A DNA stretch of 64,000 nt from Aulostomus chinensis (Eukaryota > Chordata > Actinopteri > Syngnathiformes > Aulostomidae). Positions 36,801 to 49,690 of the stretch are shown here, in pieces. The notes below the pieces were generated by a model. The model was not told the DNA's origin. It saw only the letters and a program-made list of their open reading frames with translations, and ran no database searches. The position numbers and the translations under genes are program-made. Where the stretch lies: positions 24,334,527 to 24,398,526 of the forward strand of contig JBBMOA010000017.1 of NCBI GenBank assembly GCA_037954235.1. The letters are read 5' to 3'. Positions within the stretch are counted from its first letter, which is position 1; every line of letters starts with the position of its first letter.

Positions 36801-39800
36801 TTGAATGCTGAAAGCAATTAACACCCCCAACACTGATGAGCTGATGTTGCTTTTTTTATCGGTACAAGGGAACGAGCGTGACGCATTTCAGCCTTTAAAG
36901 AAACGGATCAAACTTACAGAGGAGAACCGAATGCTTAAGAGAAGTGAAGAGGCACAAAAACATGAGGTAGGGGAGAGGAGCCGCCACTCCACCTCACAGC
37001 TGATATTTCTGATTTGAATTCAGAGTTCAACAACCCCCCCGTCCTTATCTGTGGAAGTACAATCAGTACAATCTCTCTGGAAGACGTGATTTGCAAAGTC
37101 TCCTTTCTGCTGCATGCAGATGCACCGCATGGCCACTTCCTCCAGTACGGGGGACTTGAATAGCCTCAGTGGGGGTTTGACTCATAAAAGGACCACACCT
37201 TCAGTAGCCCGACAGTTATTGGTAGGAACTACAACACCATCCAGTATGCTACGTCTGCTTTCTCCCAGCACCACGACACACTGAGTGAATTATTAATCAA
37301 TTAATGGATGAGTGACAACACAAAGTGTGTGTCATGTGGATGGTGCAGCAGGCAGGCACACCAAGACCCAGCTTTGATAAACCAGCTAGCTGTCTAGCTA
37401 GATAGTCACGGGTGCTAATCCTGGACCAGCCCCCTCTTCACGTCATGGGTCTATTACGGGGGTTTCATGGACTCCACATGAACTGGCCCCAGCAGCCCCG
37501 ATGCCGAGCAGCCACAGAGACAAACAAAGCTCAATAAAAAAGAAGGGGAATTTTTTTTCACATTTACTCACAAAAAGTAAGACAGGATTTGGCTTCAGGG
37601 TGGACGGAGGCCAACATACACATGAGACAATCGCTCACCCACCGAACTGAACAGGAGAAAATGAGGTTAGCTAAAATAGCAGCGCTCCCCTCCAGTCCTA
37701 CAGGAAATGACAACAGAATCTTAAACGCGTGGACTCGTCTGGCCGGCTGGGAGACAAGGGAGATGGAACTGCTTCTCTGCAGCAGCCATCTTGGCTAATT
37801 TGATAATGAGCTTCCGTCTGTGGCAGCCGATCACCAGCCGGACCTGAGAGAGCTGACCTTTCACCTCCTGCAGAACCGAAATATGTACGACGATTGTTGC
37901 TCATTTGCAACAATACGAGACAGCCCCCTGACATGAGACCCCCCAGCAGGAGGGCATCATCTCCTGATCTGTCCTGAGCTACCCGGAGGCCTCAGACAGG
38001 AACAGCTCTTCATCAACGTTGATTTTACAGAAAAACTTCCTGTCTTGATTTTTCGGTGTTATCAGTTGCCTCGTCTTTTCTCTGGGTTCCATTTACTCTG
38101 AATTATTTACCCTCGCCTCCTTTATCCTTCGGGGAGGAAAGAACAATGTCTTTCCATCTATCCGGTTTTCACTCTTTTTGTAGCATTTGAAGGACAATGT
38201 GGGTGAGGTGTAACCATGGTAACCATGGGAGTGCACATGTGCCACAGCATCACAGTAACCTAAAAAAAAACAAAAAAACTTTTTTGTTTTTTGCAAAGAA
38301 GGAGCTTGAATTTTGAAGCGAGCCAAACTAGAATGTTAATGATGATCAGGAACGTTTGAACGCCGTCAACAGCGACTAAACTGTTCAACACCACGAGGGC
38401 GAATTCCAAGGTTCAAATATTGCTGTTTCCTTGTTTCAAGAAGAGGTAAAGTGCGAGTGACGGACACAATTCCTTGCCTGCAAGCTTTCATGTGGACATT
38501 CCTCTTCAAAAAATTCTCTTACATTTTTTTCAGTTGTCGTTTCGTCCCGAACACAGAGACCCTGAGCAGGAAATGCTATGTTTTTCCTGTTGTGTTGCAC
38601 TAACGCCACCCCCCTCACAACAACAACGGTGAACGTTGGGTCTCTCATTACGGTGCATCTCGCGCTGCTGTTTCAAGCATGGCGATGACCCACATTCTTC
38701 CGATGTTATCCCTGATTGCTGCACCGTGGCGCCGGCTTGATTAAGTGTTTTCAGCCCCCGTGACGTTCTTGAAGTGAGGTGGGAAAAGTGAAGGCGAATA
38801 TTTGACTTTCAAATGAGTCTGCCGGAGCTAAAGTTGGAAGCCACATATAGGAGGACTATTCTTGAATCCTGGAAATGAAACGGTGGGGAGGTTGAAAAGA
38901 GCACCATAAACAAAGACATGGGAAAAAAAATAAACCAACACGCTACAAGTGAGAAGCTTCTACCAGGTTGGGGAACGTCGTGTTGTTGGTAAAAACACAA
39001 GAAGAAGTGTTGCTGAAAGTTGCTTGAGGAAGAGGAATGCAGGCGCTGAATCTGTTTTCATCTCATGTGTGTCATTCAGCTTTCTGCCAAGGCGCTATGC
39101 TATTTGCGGTCACTTTGGGGGGGGGGGGTAGTTAATTTATTCTGCAGTAAAAGTATGTGCATGACACAGTAAAAACAGACAGACATGTTGGTGAAAGCCA
39201 AACTGATGCATCATGAGTGTTCTTCCACTCACTTTAGTGTTGCTTTCAGACAAATTGTACTGAATGTTGGCACCCTGAGAACCTGTAATGAGCGCTTGTC
39301 AACTGGCAATCATCAGTTCCTTTTCAAAATATTCAGGGGGGGATAAATATTCATCGCGTGGCTGATTAAGGCGTCAGACAGTTATATGAGGAATAGCTTT
39401 TGCTACATGTGTCAAATGCTGCGTGTTACGTAGACGTCACATGATTAAAAGAACAGATGTGCGGGAGAGGCGTCAGCGTGCATCACTGTCAGCCCGACAT
39501 CGACATCCGATGACGCCGCGCTACCTTGTGCTCTGGTAAAACGGGAAAACACGCCGGCGTCCTGCAACCTGCCTGTGAATGACCTCCCCTCCGTTGTCAG
39601 TGCAGTGTGTCTGTTAGCAAAAACCCTACCAGGATGACTTTCACCAGGCTTTTGAACCATTTCATATTCATTTTAAGATGTGTTTCTCTTACCAGTCTCA
39701 CATTTGCAAATTGAATTTTTCAAGCACATTATACATTCAAATGATCTAGTATTTCCTGCAGCAGATGGCAACAAAAAACTGAAGCACTTCACCAGAGTGG

Positions 39801-42800
39801 TTGAATCCTTCAGTAAAACCAAATATTGTTTCGCCATAATATGAAGACAAAAAACAAACATGGCCCCCCTCTTCCGTTGTGTTTGTGTCCAAGTTGAATC
39901 AGCATCAAAACTGCATTATAATCTCCAAAGAAGTATTCTGGTCTGTAGAAATCCAGCCAGTCACAGTTGTGTCTGAGGGTCTGTTTTATTTAAATCTCCA
40001 TCCAGAGCAGTTGCCTCCTGATCTGCTGAGTGGAGGGGGACCGAGCCTCCCTGGAGTCGTGGAGGAAGAGTTCAGATAATGTGTTCCTACAGCAGTGCTT
40101 CAGGGCCAGTCGCTGCCCGTGGAGCTGAGAGTCATGCACCCACCAGTCACGTCAGATACATGAGGTATAAATGTAACAAAAGTTGGAACTACTGTACCTA
40201 AAATAAAGCCTGGGAGGATCCATGGAGTTCTACATGTTTTTCTACCCGTGACAGCTTCCTACCGTATGACCTGTAGCCAAGTGCACCACCAAAGGACAAG
40301 AAATAAGAACAAGTTTATTGGTAGAAAGTTTTATTTTCAAAATGTTCCTGACAGATCTTTGGAGAAAACAAAAAAGCAATCTTCACAGTTTGTAAAGTTG
40401 AATTTAATTACCACCAGAGTAATTTGTCTTTGACATCAGCTCAAAGTAATCCAACCCTGTGAAAGTGTCCCTGCAGGGCCTCGCCGGTCCACAGCACGCT
40501 CCCGTAATCTTCCCTCCTGCCAAGATACACGGCCAGAATGAAGGTGAGGGACGCGCAGGACAATGGAGCCAGACGAGCACGTCGCTCTCGCTACTCAGGG
40601 GCCACAACATAAGTCACTGATTCACAGAATTGTCAGATCTGGATGTGGACCCAGATCAGGACTCTACCGCACCTCATCCTAGAGTCCCGGTGGACACGTG
40701 GGGAAATTTGAAGAAATTCACTCCAGGAAATCCTGAGGTCTTACAACTGGACGTTTGTGCCAAATTTAGGTTCTGTCAGAGCTTACACATCGAGGATGGG
40801 ACGGACAGAGATGTGGCATAGATGACGTCACAGTCACATTGACCTTTGACCAACAAAATCATTTCAGTTCATCCTTGATACCCAGTGGATGTTTGAGCTA
40901 AAAATTAAGAAATTCACTGGAGGTGTTCCTGAGGTATCGGGATGGCGGCGGCGGGACGTACCATCCTAGAATCACGCTGTCACTGATGAGAAATGAAAGA
41001 ATCGGTAGGAGATATTGTCAGTGTCCATTCTTACCAGTGAGATTCTTCAGCTGTGCAGGTGCGTGTGTGTGGGCTCAGAGGAGCTTCCAGCCCAACGCTG
41101 ATGTCAGCCTGTTACTGTGCTTAGTATGCTAACATCCACTAATTAGGTATGAAGACTAAGTGCACTGAGAGCTGATGGAAATCATCTGTGCAGGTGTTGA
41201 GTCATAAATGGAGGCAGTGCACACACGCTGCCTGCTGCTGGATCTAATATCCCCGGTCTTAAAATACCTGTGAATCAGATGATCACAAGTAATCGAGAAT
41301 AAAACCAGATCCACTCAGAGGAACCACGTATTCTGCCTTTGTTGTTCCAGCGATCCAAACATCAGCTGAGCTCGTCATGTGCCACTCCTAGTAACGCGGC
41401 GTTGTCTTGGATTCATTAGACGCTCACTTTGTCTGCCCTCAGAAACCCGCCGGCCACAAAGGTGCAGTGAGGATGTTGACAGCGGTCTCACGACAGCTGA
41501 GCACATCAGGGTGATCCATCCTGACCGCTGCAGAATCACAGCGCAGCCATGTGACTGCTGCGTACTGGAGGCTTTAGGGAAGTATTTAGTCAGAGAGCGT
41601 GTACAGTAAGATAGAGAGGCAGAGGCTTTGAATGATGAATGCAGTTCTGTATGGAGGAGGCTTTTCAATTAACTTTGTTTGGAACATTCTCCCCTCATGA
41701 ATATCAGAATACATTCCTTTCAATTCAACCAGCAGCATGTGACAGTGGTATTTTGACCTGAAAAATATACATTTGCTGCTTTCTAGAATGTATTATGCAA
41801 AGGTGTTACGCACAATCAACAACCTCCTGGTACAGGGTGGGTATATTTGAGGCCATACTTGAACCAAAACGAGTTCCCGGCGACACCACGACTGTCACGT
41901 ACTCATAGCTTAAAGCCGGTGCAGACTAACTACGGACAAACGTCCCAAAATGTCGACTTGTTAACTCTCAAGCGCACCGTGCTGCATCGTCCGTAACACT
42001 CACGCTTCAGTGTGACCGTGGACTGGCGCGGGCAAGCTCACCTGAACGCTACTGCTGTTCTTCTTCTCCTGGTTGTAAAGGTGTGGTTGCATCGCTTTGT
42101 TTTGAGCTCAAGCCTGAGAGTTTTTTTCACATAGCGAGCAAATGGCTGAACGATGAGCTGGACGGTTTCTGATTCAACACTTGTAAAGTTTCTCTGTAGT
42201 TTGTCTCCGTTAAATATGTGGCTGGCTCTTCCTGCACAATGGAGTCACCAAGAAATCATGTGGGAGGACCAAAAAAACTGGCTTAGCTGCTAAAAGGCAA
42301 ATTACGTTTCTTGTGTAAAACGTCCTTCATTACAGAGCCTCACAGAAACCCGCTGATCTTTTGAATCTCACCTGAAACATAAAAAACACACAGACACACT
42401 TCAGGATACATGCTTTCACTCCTTTTCATAAAAAAAAAAAAAAAAACGCTATTAAATTCAGTTTCCAGATGTACTCTGGAAGTGGAGCCCTTAAACTTTG
42501 ACCTTCATCACTGCACCAGGTAGTCGAGCTCATAACCTTGAGTCATTACAGCATGTCAGATGAACTCCACCAGAGCACAAAGCGATTTTGTGCTCGCCTC
42601 CGGGCCCACAAGTGAAACGACTGAGGCACTAGAGCTGGAGAGCACACTCAAATCATCAACCAGCATCCCAGTCAGAACAAGGGCCAATTTCTTCCTAGAG
42701 TGCTCGGCTCCTCCACCAAGTGTCACGCGTGGAGATGAGACGACTCCAGGACTGCCTGAGATCTCTGATGAGCCAGAATGTGAAAACAGTAAACAGAACC

Positions 42801-44160
42801 GGATGAAAGTGGTCCGTGTTCTTTGCAATTGAAGTGGTTGTCAAGGCAACATCCAGTGAAACTTTGTCCCAGATTCCCGCACGCCATGTGTCCATTTGGC
42901 TCTTGTCTTTTTTAAGCAGTTAATATTCATTAAAAGCAGCTAAAACTGCCACATGTGAAAACTCAGTGTCACTTGAATTAGAAAAGGAATTACTATCAGC
43001 AGTACGCTCAGTCTTCACACCCCCACTCAGGAAGTGAGAAACTAGGAGGCTGATTTTCTCTGAACTCGGTGGAGGAGAGAGCCATCAGGTTCCAGGTCGG
43101 ATCTGCTTGACATAGTAAAAAAAAAAACATGTTTTTTTTGTTTTTAAATTGGATTGGGACTTTTTTCACAGAATTGTTTGTCTTACTTGTTTCTGGTGAA
43201 CTCTGACATTCGCGTTTGTTTTCCTGCACACTCGTCCTTTTCGGTTCCAGCTCTCAGCTCCTCCTTGGGTCCGTATTCAGGGAACCGTCGATCAGGACCT
43301 GCTTCCACTGGGTGGTTTGTACCATGTCCGAGCAGGTTTGTCCGCTAAAGTCCGCTTCATTCGACAAACGGGATCCACGGAACGCCGTCAGCTGCCGGGC
43401 GTGTTTCAGCTGCACGTACAGCGAGCAAACAAACTCTGCAGACGAAGAATAATTATCCTGATTTATAACAAATAGTGTTGGTTTGAAACGGACTGTTTGT
43501 CTTCTGGCTGCCATTTGCTCATTGTTAACAAAGTAGAGAACCTGCGGTTGGCGGTGGCACTTCTGTTAACTTGTGTGTGTGCTGAGCCTGACACACAGGC
43601 CAGTGACCAGTGCACCTTGAAATAAATAAAGTGTATCCATGATCGGTAGTTCAAATGGTCAACACCGTAGCTGATAATGTCTGTGAAAAATACCAGCAAC
43701 GAAGCTGCGGCAGAACTCAGGGTACTGCAGAAAGTCTCCCGAGAGCTCCTCAGACAACTCAGACAAAGGCCAGTGAACCTGCGTGATTCTCATTTGGATT
43801 CCAGAGATGGTTTTATTTTCGGCCAGGAAGTTAATTGCTGTCATCCGTCCTCCCCGGTGTAAATAACGCCCTCGTTAGGTTGCCGCGATGAAAACCTGAC
43901 TCCCCCTGTACGCCCACCTCTACCTCTACATCCCTAAACCACTTCCTCTTCATTTTGACTGACATTCAATTAAAAGAGTCAGGGAGGGAAAAAGGGAAGT
44001 GGGGTGATGGAGGATGGAGGAGGAATTTCAACGCTGTTTTATGTTTGACCCAAAGACACTGTGGAATGTGAAGTCAGCATGTGACAAACACCCGGAAGAA
44101 ATCCCAAACCCAACGCGTCCTGTGAGCTCAGCTGAGACTCATCAGTCCTCGGCGGTCCGG
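36800..44160. other. Unique non-coding sequence
   Basis: No exon or mobile element was recognised. Simple tracts are poly(G) at 39117-39128 and poly(A) at 42430-42446. Short purine-rich stretches occur, for example 43980-44025. Confidence 0.4.
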
Positions 44161-44169
44161 CCTGCTTCC

Positions 44170-44580
44170 TAATGGCTCTTAACCAATCAGCTTCTTACCT
44201 GTCCTCCTCTTTGAACACCTTTTCTCACCGTCTCATTAGCCCAGGGGTCTCTTTCAGTTCATGTGAGATCTTTAGTTCAACTTGTTGTGTCTGTTTCTCG
44301 TGTCGGTTCCGCTTAGTTTACCTGTTTGTCAGGGGTTTTACCAAGTCCACTGAGGTCCTTATCACCTGGCTGCCTGCTGCTGTATTCGAGTCCTCTTGTC
44401 TTGACACTACAAAACCTACCAGCTGCTGCTGCTCCCTCTCGTCCTGCAGGGACCGAGTTCCGGCCTGTCTGAATGGGATTCTGTGCTTATTCATGCAGAA
44501 CCTGGACAGGAAGAGCACGAATGTGACAAATATGACAGATCCAAATGGGAACGAAGAAATAAGTTGAATTCCTGTCACCT
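44170..44580. repeat. Possible interspersed repeat fragment
   Basis: Pyrimidine-rich sequence with TTACCTGTCCTCCTC, CACCTGGCTGCCTG and CTCTCGTCCTGCAGGGACC resembles the reverse orientation of a family that includes the insertion near 2.5 kb. The similarity is loose and from memory. The 131-codon frame here is Ser/Cys-rich and not protein-like. Confidence 0.25.
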
Positions 44581-45250
44581 AGCGTGAAAATAAAACTTTC
44601 CTGTGTATACAAAAACAAAAATCTCCCGTTCTGCTGAGGAGATCAGCGTGTGACATCACTGCAGTGGCGTCAACACGATGCGGAGATGCACTGCAGCGTT
44701 CCCTTTGAGAGAATTATCTGGACACTTTTATGTGGAGGATCTCTGTAATTAGAGCAGAATATGTTATTCCAGTCAACCCGAGATCCTTAGAGCAACCCTG
44801 CAGATGAGTGGTTAGGATGAAAGGAGTCGCAGCCGAGCAGTGTCAAGCTCTTCAAAGCAGCAGCCTGTTTTTAAAGGAGCCCTCACACGTCAGGGAGTTA
44901 AAGAGAGGAAGATGATGGAGCAGCAGTGACCACACCGTTCAGGGTCTGGCATCCACATGACAAACTCCACAGCTTCGTCTCCTGCTCCTGTTTTTGAATC
45001 CACCCTCTGACTTGTTCTGTTTTTTACTGTTCTGTAAAGTGAGAAATCTGTGTGTTTGTGTGTGTGTGTGACAATAAAGGAGCTCAACAACCCTAGAGCC
45101 ACTGACATTTGTAATAATGATAATAATAATGACTCTGATAGGCGACTGATGCTAAAGTGGAGTCATAACCTGACCCACTGCCATCGAACTCCACGGCTCT
45201 GGACTTAGAATCGACTCCGGACTTTTCATTTTGCTCTCAACCAAAATTGC
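44580..45250. other. Unique non-coding sequence upstream of the candidate exon
   Basis: No exon was found. A short TG tract (45048-45069) precedes ACAATAAAGG at 45071-45080, which contains a plus-strand AATAAA; no coding exon ends nearby. (ATA)n-like repeats are at 45114-45130. Confidence 0.35.
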
Positions 45251-45252
45251 AG

Positions 45253-45815
45253 GTATGAAAGCTCCCCCTGACAACAGTCAGGACTTGGTCCGCTCCATTC
45301 GCTTGAGGTATGAAAGGAAACAGAGCAAATATAAATTTGAGCCCAAAAAACCCCATCCATTTAATATGCTGACACACACGGGTGATGACACTGACAATGA
45401 AAAATGCAAATTTGTCGCATCGTCTCTCCCGAACCTCCAAGAGTCACCGAACTGGAGATGTGAAGAAGCTAATCAAGCCTGAACCACCGAGGCGTCCGAC
45501 TGTCGTTTCTGCGGTGTCTGGAGAACCCGGGATGTCCTCTCTCTGACCGTGTTGTTCAAGAAACGGTTAAGATCTGAATTTCAGATTCGGTTCATCCCTC
45601 ATCAGCTGTTCTACACACCAAACACCAAAAGCAGAAGTCCAAACACATCGATGACACACGGACAAGCGCTGCTATTACAGTGACGAATAGTTCATGACCT
45701 CCACAGCCTCAACAGCTCTTCTGCTTCATAAATATCGCACAATGGCAGTGTGTAAAACATGAGACCGGAGCTCCATTCATGTTAAGCTGTCAATAAACTC
45801 ATGTAATTGAGTGTA
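45253..45815 (+). CDS. Candidate terminal exon with 3' UTR
   Basis: I do not recognise this gene. A good acceptor, TTTTCATTTTGCTCTCAACC...TTGCAG, ends at 45252. From 45255 a frame of 75 codons runs to a TGA at 45480-45482, with the first two exon bases completing a split codon (phase 1 entry). The peptide is hydrophilic, with a basic stretch SIRLRYERKQSKYKFEPKK, then DDTDNEKCKF and SLPNLQESPNW; it has no membrane segment and no domain I know. A poly(A) signal AATAAA lies at 45792-45797 and a GU/U-rich element (TGTGTGTGTGTTTTTTT) at 45828-45845, at the usual spacing, so the 3' UTR would be about 330 bases. An internal donor-like site (TTGAG|GTATGA, 45307-45308) could split the exon. An ATG at 45255 also allows a start codon reading. 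It could be chance; no partner exon is joined. Confidence 0.45.
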
Positions 45816-45847
45816 AAATCCCATAATGTGTGTGTGTGTTTTTTTAG
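45790..45847 (+). terminator. Candidate poly(A) site
   Basis: Canonical AATAAA at 45792-45797, followed 30-50 bases later by TGTGTGTGTGTGTTTTTTTAG, a textbook downstream GU/U-rich element. The cleavage site would fall near 45810-45820. It lies 310 bases after the stop of the candidate exon. Confidence 0.5.
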
Positions 45848-45899
45848 ATCAATATTAATTATGCTGGAGTCAAATTTTCCAATACAGAGACGGCTAACC

Positions 45900-46230
45900 G
45901 ACATGATTTTCAGAAAACATGATTTCCATGATGGTCATCGACAGGAGTAAACGACTTAGATTACTAGGAAATGGATGTACTGCAGAGGCAGCCTTGTGTG
46001 TTTATTGTCAGATAAAATCACATTTTATTGGAAACAATAGCGAGTACAGAACAAAATCAAATTGTGTTCAGCATCGTGCAGCAAAGATGAATACCCTGCA
46101 GTCAGGAGCTCTTTGCTTCACATTAATTCTTTGGCAAAGATTAGTGTTATGTGTACAGGAAAAGTAAAGTCATTTGTCTTCGAATTGGGCCCTTCACTAG
46201 GAATTAATTGTACTGCATATCAGTGAGAAT
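45900..46230. promoter_or_regulatory. Possible conserved non-coding element
   Basis: About 330 bases of unique, homopolymer-poor sequence with several homeodomain-type cores (CACATTAATTC, GGAATTAATTG) and no repeat signature. This is the type of sequence often conserved among vertebrates, but conservation cannot be seen from one genome. Confidence 0.25.
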
Positions 46231-46833
46231 AGCAAATCGGACTCTCTCCCGACTTCATTTGTTATAATTACTGTGTCTAAAAAAAAAAATAAATAAAAAA
46301 ATTAGCAAAAAAAAAAGAAAGAAGCCCAGGACATGTTTAGAAGAGAGGGATAATTTGGGCCATTCATCAGCTGCTGGTGCAGTCAGGTTGCTGCTCACCA
46401 CTTCTGCTCCCATGGGTCCAGAGCCTCAGTTCAATCCCCAAGTTAAGATGTGCCTTTTATCTTTGTATCATTACTTGATATGTACATATTTGATAAATAC
46501 AGTACGGCTGATGGTAAATGTATTTTGCCATTCAAGAACTCACAAATAGCAGCCTTGAGCTCACAAATAAAGATCCTAACTCCCGTATTTCCTCTCTGTC
46601 CCTCCGGAATGCAGAAAGAGCCAGCCACCTCCATCCAGCTTTGCCTAGAGCGCCTCTCGCTGGGTGCTGGAGGCAGTTTAGTGGGAGGAGGTTGAGTCAG
46701 CCTCCTCCATCCTGGAGTCACAAAGAATTCATACAGGGGAACAAAAACAGTTTGCTCCTGAAAGATAATTAAAGTTTTTGGGTAAAATCTTGCTTTCAGC
46801 CTGACACCAACCTTCTTAATGCTTGAATTAAAT

Positions 46834-46864
<31 letters not shown>

Positions 46865-48565
46865 TTCAGGATACACAATAGCAGTTTCTAACTTCTGGAC
46901 TCGCAATGAATTAAAACTTGAGAAAAAAGTTCTTCTTGTACTTCGAAACCTTGTGAGTACTTGAAAGGCAAAATACACCTTCTGGATGAAGTATCACTTT
47001 GAAGAAAGTTCCCCTTCACCGTTGATGGTCACATTAAAAGTAATAATAATAAAAGCAGATCTTATGTAACTGTTGTGATTGTGAGGGCGATAAATACATT
47101 TTCTGCTGTGGTATTTTATTTATTTGCGTTTTAACCCTAACAATGATCTTTCTCTAATCAAGTGGCTTGTGAGTTCACACCTAACCAGACCTGAACAACA
47201 GCACGCTCACAACTATTGCAATATATTCTACCACGTTTGGCCCCAAGTCACTTTGTGATGTCACAAATGGGCTGACTCACGTGTAAACTGAGAGGAGGGC
47301 TCATGTTTTTATTGTCCGACAGGAAATGTGACTCCTGGAGAGGACTCGTTTAAAATTAACCTTTTAAATGGTTTAGTTTGGTGCGTGCGCTAATGGGAAT
47401 GAATTACTTTGGTAGAACACGTTTATTGCAGATTTGTAAAATCTAGTCAAGAGGGTGAGAATTATTCCTTTGTGCTTTACTGGCTGAGGAGTTTCTCCAA
47501 GCAGCAGATCAAAAGCCGCGGTCTAGTTCCTCAGCTTGTACTCTAATCCCCTCCATGAAATGAAATGGATGAAATATTAGCTGAAGGAGCAGAGAAGGAA
47601 CATTTTAACACCAGTAAGCCATTAAGAGCACCGACATGGAGGTAGTGCTTTTAGCCAGCGTTGAAATATCTCATCTTAACACAGATAGTGTCACTTTACA
47701 GCTGATAACAAGAAACCATCAGCTGATATAACAGCGGATAACAGTTTGTGATGGTAAACACCCCCCCCCCGCCCCACTCCACTCTGACTGTTTACTCCCC
47801 TCTCTCCGTGTGATGGCACGTACGCCGCAGCGAGCAGCGGCCATGTCTGTACCACATGCTACCCTCTGACAGGCCAAAAAGCCAGTGACCTGTCACATGG
47901 TGCACATTATTCGTGACACTGACCGGCGCGCGGAGGGCAGACGACCTGAAATCAATGAGCGTGTGTTTGAATTATGATGGAGTGCGGCGGGGTAATCTTT
48001 TCCTAAGCCCTCCTCAGGAATCAATGCTGATGACTCCCTTGGGAACGAGCTTAGAAGACAGTCGGAGGGAAGCTGGAGACATTAGAAGACTGATCTCTTC
48101 CATGTTGATGAAGGGGGGGGGGGTGGAATCAGCTGGTGGGTGTGTGTGCACGCCCTTACAAAAGTGTAAAGGCTGCAGATTGTTTTACGACAGTCTAAAT
48201 CCTGTCACACTCATGGGAGGTGACAAAAGGTTGATGGGGAGAGAGCACGCAGGCGTCCGCGTCGCCGCCGATGCGTCCGTAACCAGGCAAACATCCAGAG
48301 GAGCAAACGGATCGCAGGCTTTGCTGGTTGATATCATACTTAGTGCGAGATTATCATCTCTCCTCTCTTATATATAGATGAAAGGCAGAGAAAAATCAGA
48401 CTTTTAGCACATATTCTTTTATCTGTCATGGGCTCAACTGATCTTTATTTAGATATAATAGATTTGGACAAAGATATCCGGAGCCCTTTTGCGATCATTA
48501 GTGTCCTGCTGAGGGAAATGTGACACATGCAGAGCTTCGCATTTTTCCTGTCAACTACAGATGAA
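46230..48565. other. Unique non-coding sequence
   Basis: A-rich patch at 46279-46320, (CA)n at 46836-46865, poly(C) near 47760 and poly(G) near 48113. A long plus frame (47913-48377) has no domain or splice context. No gene is called. Confidence 0.4.
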
Positions 48566-48567
48566 GT

Positions 48568-49297
48568 GAGACTCGCTGGTGTCATGGTGAGCAAAACAGT
48601 GAGCGGGAACGTAAACGTATGAACTGAACACAGCAAACGAGAGTGGAGCAATGCGTCAGGAACCATCAGACCCAAACCCATCCATCCATCCATCGTCTTC
48701 CGCTTATTCCTGTTAAGGGTCGTGGGGGGGTGGAGCCTATCCCAGCGGCTACAGGCGAGAGGTGGGGTTCACCCTGGACAGGTCACCAGTCCATGGCAGG
48801 GCCAACACATAGAGACAGACAACCATTGGCTCTCCCAGCCACGCCTACGGTCAATTTAGAGTCTGGATTAACCTGGTCCCTCTTGATGTCTTTGGACTGT
48901 GGAGGAAGCTGGAGTACCAGAGAGAACCCAGCAGGAACAGGGAGAACATGGAGACTCACCCAGAAAGACCCCGTGCTGCAGCCGGGGCTCCACCCACAAC
49001 CTTCTTGCTGGGGTGCCACAGTGAGGACCACTGCTCCACTGTGCAGCCGTCAGGGACAAACCAAGAGGACAAATGTCACAGAAAAGCACCAGTCAACCAG
49101 TCATCAACCCGCAGCGACTCAGAGGTGCAGCTGCTCGACAGGACCGCCTCCCACTGTGAGCTCGGCTCCGTTTGCTCACCCACGACTGCTCCCGACATGA
49201 ACGTGGAGGCCTGCACCGACATGTGACCACACACATCTGAGGGCTGGGCCTCCGCAGTGATTGATTTAGTCGACTTTTCTTCTATTGCATTGCACCA

Positions 49298-49342
<45 letters not shown>
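48568..49342 (+). repeat. Duplicated block B, copy 1, with nested SINE
   Basis: Left arm 48568-48676 matches 51577-51712, and right arm 49050-49300 matches the rest of copy 2. The last 199 bases (49102-49300) read as identical to 52003-52201, both ending in a (TG)n tract. The SINE at 48677-49049 interrupts this copy only. Copy 1 lacks the roughly 280 bases that copy 2 has at 51724-52002. Copies are in direct orientation about 2.9-3.0 kb apart, so this is a local duplication or a pair of insertions of one repeat. Confidence 0.85.
48677..49049 (-). mobile_element. tRNA-derived SINE, (TGGA)n tail, full length
   Basis: The element has the same head, body and (TGGA)n tail as the copy at 19338-19712, and long stretches are identical. 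It lies inside duplicated block B. The flanks ATCAGACCCAAAC (from 48665) and GTCAGGGACAAACC (from 49049) form an imperfect target-site duplication, and the uninterrupted copy at 51.7 kb reads ATCAGGGCCAAACC, which is the expected empty site. The 185-codon frame from 48643 is this element read through. Confidence 0.85.
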
Positions 49343-49344
<2 letters not shown>

Positions 49345-49349
49345 GTTAC

Positions 49350-49690
49350 TATGTCATGGCCTACGACTACAGTTTTTTTTGTTTTGTTTTTTAGGGAGGA
49401 TGTCAGTTGTGTTGTTGCTGCTCTCTTTTGCCTGCATGGGTTGTGCATAAAAGTCATTATGAAATAACAGTTAAGTTATGCAACATTGTAATTTTAGAAT
49501 CAAACACAGAGTCGGAATAATTTTCCTGACAAAACTGCAGGACGCAGTGATTTGGGCTCAGCACCTCAAGGCTCAGTTGCTGTTGACAACAAGATGAGCA
49601 GCTGAGTTTGTAAGAGAGGAGGATCAACTCCGGACCACCTCCCATCCTGAACCTGATCTTTGACAGAGGGATGCTAACACTTCCCACCCA
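49350..49690. other. Non-coding sequence between repeats
   Basis: T-rich run near 49372-49392, otherwise unique and without a gene. Confidence 0.35.

Noticed and set aside
44172..44567. 131-codon plus frame
   Set aside because: Ser/Cys-rich translation of pyrimidine-rich, probably repetitive DNA.
48643..49200. 185-codon plus frame
   Set aside because: It lies over the minus-strand SINE and its flank; the near-identical peptide at 19372-19758 confirms a repeat origin.
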